Source: an uncultured Dokdonia sp. (GTDB taxonomy: Bacteria; Bacteroidota; Bacteroidia; Flavobacteriales; Flavobacteriaceae). From it: 64,000 nucleotides of DNA. Each line of letters starts with the position of its first letter. Within the stretch, counting starts at the first letter, position 1. The stretch lies in assembly GCA_947503305.1 (NCBI GenBank), contig CANNDF010000005.1:62001-126000 (forward strand), in the 5' to 3' direction. A program made the translations under genes and the position numbers. This document shows positions 61,746 through 64,000 of this stretch, one piece after another. The notes beneath the pieces are model-generated. The model searched no databases and was not told the origin of the DNA. It was given only the letters and a program-made list of their open reading frames with translations.

Positions 61746-62771
61746 TTAATCGTCTTCGTCTTCTTCTTCAAAAGGATTAAATTCTAGAAGGTCATCTAAA
61801 TAAAGTGTCCCATTTCTTCCTAATCCTACATATCCATTTACACCATTAGAAATTGCAATAGGGTCTTGTCGTGCCAACCCTTCAAACTCTGTCTTTTCTT
61901 CCCATGAGTCTGATGTTGGGTCATATGCCCATACAGTACCTATAACACCATTTGCAATTCCACATGCAAAATAACCTTGCCCTCCTATAGAAAAAGCAGC
62001 AGCAGCATATCTTGGGATCTCTCCATCTCCTGTATCATCATCATCAAGATCGTTAAGTCGAGTCCACGTTTCTGAAGCTAGATTAAATTTCCAGAAATCT
62101 CTAGCAAAAATCCCGTTGGATATTCCTCCAGCTAGATATACCTCATTATTAATTGTAAATGTAGAGGCGTCTCTTCTTTTATCGCCTCCAAATCCTGATA
62201 TTTCTTCCCATGAATCTGTTGACGGGGTATATTTAAAAAAGTCCTTCTTATCATTATCTCCATCAAAACCAGTTCCTACATACCCATGAGTATCTGAGCT
62301 AAACCCAACAGCGCCTCTTCGTGGAGAATCTATAAAGTCTGCTATCTGTGTCCAACTATTAGTAGATACATTATATTGATAAAAATCACTGAGTTCAAAA
62401 TCTCCGTCAAAACCCATACCTACATAGATAGAAGATCCAATACCAAACGAGGAAGCAGCGCTTCGCTCTATTCCAGGAAAATCTGACAATTGAGACCAGA
62501 AATCTCCATTGATATCATACACCCAAAAATCTTTTAAATAATCATCTCCATCAAAACCTGTTCCCATATATCCTTCATCTCCTAGCGTATATGCGATACT
62601 ACTACTTCTAGGTGTTCCATCAAAAACAGATCTATCTATCCAATTTCCTAATAGATCATTATCATCATCACTTCCACATCCTTGAGTTAGTAATGACACC
62701 ATCAATACCCCCACCAAATAGGGGAGTTTCATCCGTTGTTTTTTATTTGTCTTCATTTTTGTTTTTTGCAT
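61746..62771 (-). CDS. Kelch-repeat lipoprotein
   Basis: LLTQGC lipobox; repeated GYVGTGFDGDN..KDFFKYTPSTDSWEEI units. Confidence 0.85.
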   Translation of the reverse strand: MQKTKMKTNKKQRMKLPYLVGVLMVSLLTQGCGSDDDNDLLGNWIDRSVFDGTPRSSSIAYTLGDEGYMGTGFDGDDYLKDFWVYDINGDFWSQLSDFPGIERSAASSFGIGSSIYVGMGFDGDFELSDFYQYNVSTNSWTQIADFIDSPRRGAVGFSSDTHGYVGTGFDGDNDKKDFFKYTPSTDSWEEISGFGGDKRRDASTFTINNEVYLAGGISNGIFARDFWKFNLASETWTRLNDLDDDDTGDGEIPRYAAAAFSIGGQGYFACGIANGVIGTVWAYDPTSDSWEEKTEFEGLARQDPIAISNGVNGYVGLGRNGTLYLDDLLEFNPFEEEDEDD

Positions 62772-63717
62772 TTCTGCTTTTATTAATATTCATTTTTATT
62801 CCCATCGATATGGTAGGTGTAGGTGATGTATCAAACGTATAGATATTGTTTCCATCTACATCTAGTATACTCAGTTCTTCCCCTAGCACATATCCCATCT
62901 TTATAGAAGTACTAAATAGGGCGTCTAATTTGTAATTATGCTCAAGGACAATCCCAATACCATTTAATTGAAGTTTGGTATCACGCAATGAACCTAGTTC
63001 TGGAATAGATACATACTCGGAGTTATTACTATACAATCCATTAGGTGTGAGTTGTAGCCCAAGCGTATTTTTATCAAACTGGTAAAAAACCCCAGTCCTA
63101 GGAATACCAATGGCATAACTCAAATGCTTATTGACTTGCTTTGTATACTGTACTATAGGTAAGAATCCAGGTTCTCCTAGTAAGACTCCGTATAATACTC
63201 CAAAAGTAAGTTGGGATTGTTTCCCTGATTCTCCCCATATTTTACTTGCGTTAAGCATTGTGTTAAATTGAAAATCCTCGCTAGATAACGAACCCGAAAA
63301 ATTAGACGATAAAGTAGGTTGTAAACTAGCTTGTAATGACCAATCGTTCTTTAAGAGATGCCTATATATAACTCGTGGTTGTATCACTTGCATCTCTGTA
63401 TAAGAATTAAAATCAAAAGGAGTGTTTAACCCTTTAAATACAAAATCTATATGTGCATACGATATCCCAAATCCTAGAAATCCATTCTTCACCTTCTTGC
63501 CTATCATTCCATTGAGTTGATATCGCTCCATCTGAACGTCTCCCATATCGGGTAGTAATGTGTATTCAAACCGTCCCAATTCGGGAGGGGAAGATTGCGC
63601 TTTCGCGAAAGCAAAACAACCAACAACACATATACTTATTATAATTATTCTCTTCACAAATTGTATTTGAAGCAAATGTATTCTCACAATGAACTGTAAA
63701 GAAAAATAATAGACCAA
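62743..63717 (-). CDS. Hypothetical outer-membrane-like beta protein (DUF6268-like)
   Basis: Signal peptide ending CFAFAKAQ; alternating beta pattern; overlaps the Kelch gene. Confidence 0.55.
   Translation of the reverse strand: MVYYFSLQFIVRIHLLQIQFVKRIIIISICVVGCFAFAKAQSSPPELGRFEYTLLPDMGDVQMERYQLNGMIGKKVKNGFLGFGISYAHIDFVFKGLNTPFDFNSYTEMQVIQPRVIYRHLLKNDWSLQASLQPTLSSNFSGSLSSEDFQFNTMLNASKIWGESGKQSQLTFGVLYGVLLGEPGFLPIVQYTKQVNKHLSYAIGIPRTGVFYQFDKNTLGLQLTPNGLYSNNSEYVSIPELGSLRDTKLQLNGIGIVLEHNYKLDALFSTSIKMGYVLGEELSILDVDGNNIYTFDTSPTPTISMGIKMNINKSRNAKNKNEDK
63598..63612. repeat. Palindrome CGCTTTCGCGAAAGC (in signal peptide region)
   Basis: Perfect core, read as AFAKA on the minus strand. Confidence 0.95.
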
Positions 63718-63879
63718 CTAGAAATTTTAATAGACCAATTGTGAAGATGTATCTATCAATATGAATGCTATGCTTAATAGAGTAATACAGAGTATTCGTC
63801 TATTAAAAAAGACCTTATGTATAATATAGTTTTTAGCAAAATCTGTATCCCATTAATTTGTTTAAAAATTCAGATATAG

Positions 63880-64000
63880 ATGAAAAACATCTTTTTGTAC
63901 ATACTGCTATTAGGACTTATTATCTCCTGCTCTTTAGAGGAAGAAAACAGACCTACACTAGAAGTAGGAAGTGATTTTATAGAATCTAACATTAGAGTAA
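63880..64000 (+). CDS. Lipoprotein, N-terminus only (DUF4270-like; truncated by window end)
   Basis: MKNIFLYILLLGLIISCSLEEENRPTLEVGSDFIESNIRV. Confidence 0.55.
   Translation, partial: MKNIFLYILLLGLIISCSLEEENRPTLEVGSDFIESNIRV

Noticed and set aside
3159-63612. GCTTTCGCGAAAGC as an insertion-sequence end or REP/BIME transposon
   Set aside because: No transposase nearby, no target-site duplications seen, and the motif seems to substitute for residues in HutI and Ffh rather than add length. Not fully excluded.

Overview
This is a 64 kb chromosomal window from an AT-rich marine-type Flavobacteriaceae (Bacteroidota) genome. The lineage is inferred from protein content. No rRNA, tRNA or CRISPR was recognised. 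Most of the window is ordinary: an RND efflux operon, bshB1, a trans-sulfuration lyase, a hut operon, AraC/Lrp/TetR regulators, a HerA-like ATPase, a polyphosphate-glucokinase-like kinase, folD, ffh, fumC, a ccsA/resB fusion, an AarF-like kinase and a LytS/LytR pair. Two things stand out. (1) The perfect palindrome GCTTTCGCGAAAGC occurs 7 times, with several decayed variants. It lies both between and inside unrelated genes, and where it is intact inside a gene it is always read in the frame A-F-A-K-A. (2) A two-gene Rhs/YD-repeat locus (33.6-41.8 kb) is followed by about 6.4 kb (41.8-48.3 kb) of displaced, start-less toxin/Rhs 3' remnants, each paired with a small immunity-like ORF. These modules are separated by a recurrent repeat carrying a 26-bp perfect palindrome. 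Other points of interest: a PycTM/DUF5706-like membrane protein beside a lipoprotein phosphoesterase, an ABC-substrate-binding/TolC fusion, and an AraC gene whose HTH is split by a -1 frame change at an A8 run. All family names come from reading the translations; no database search was run.
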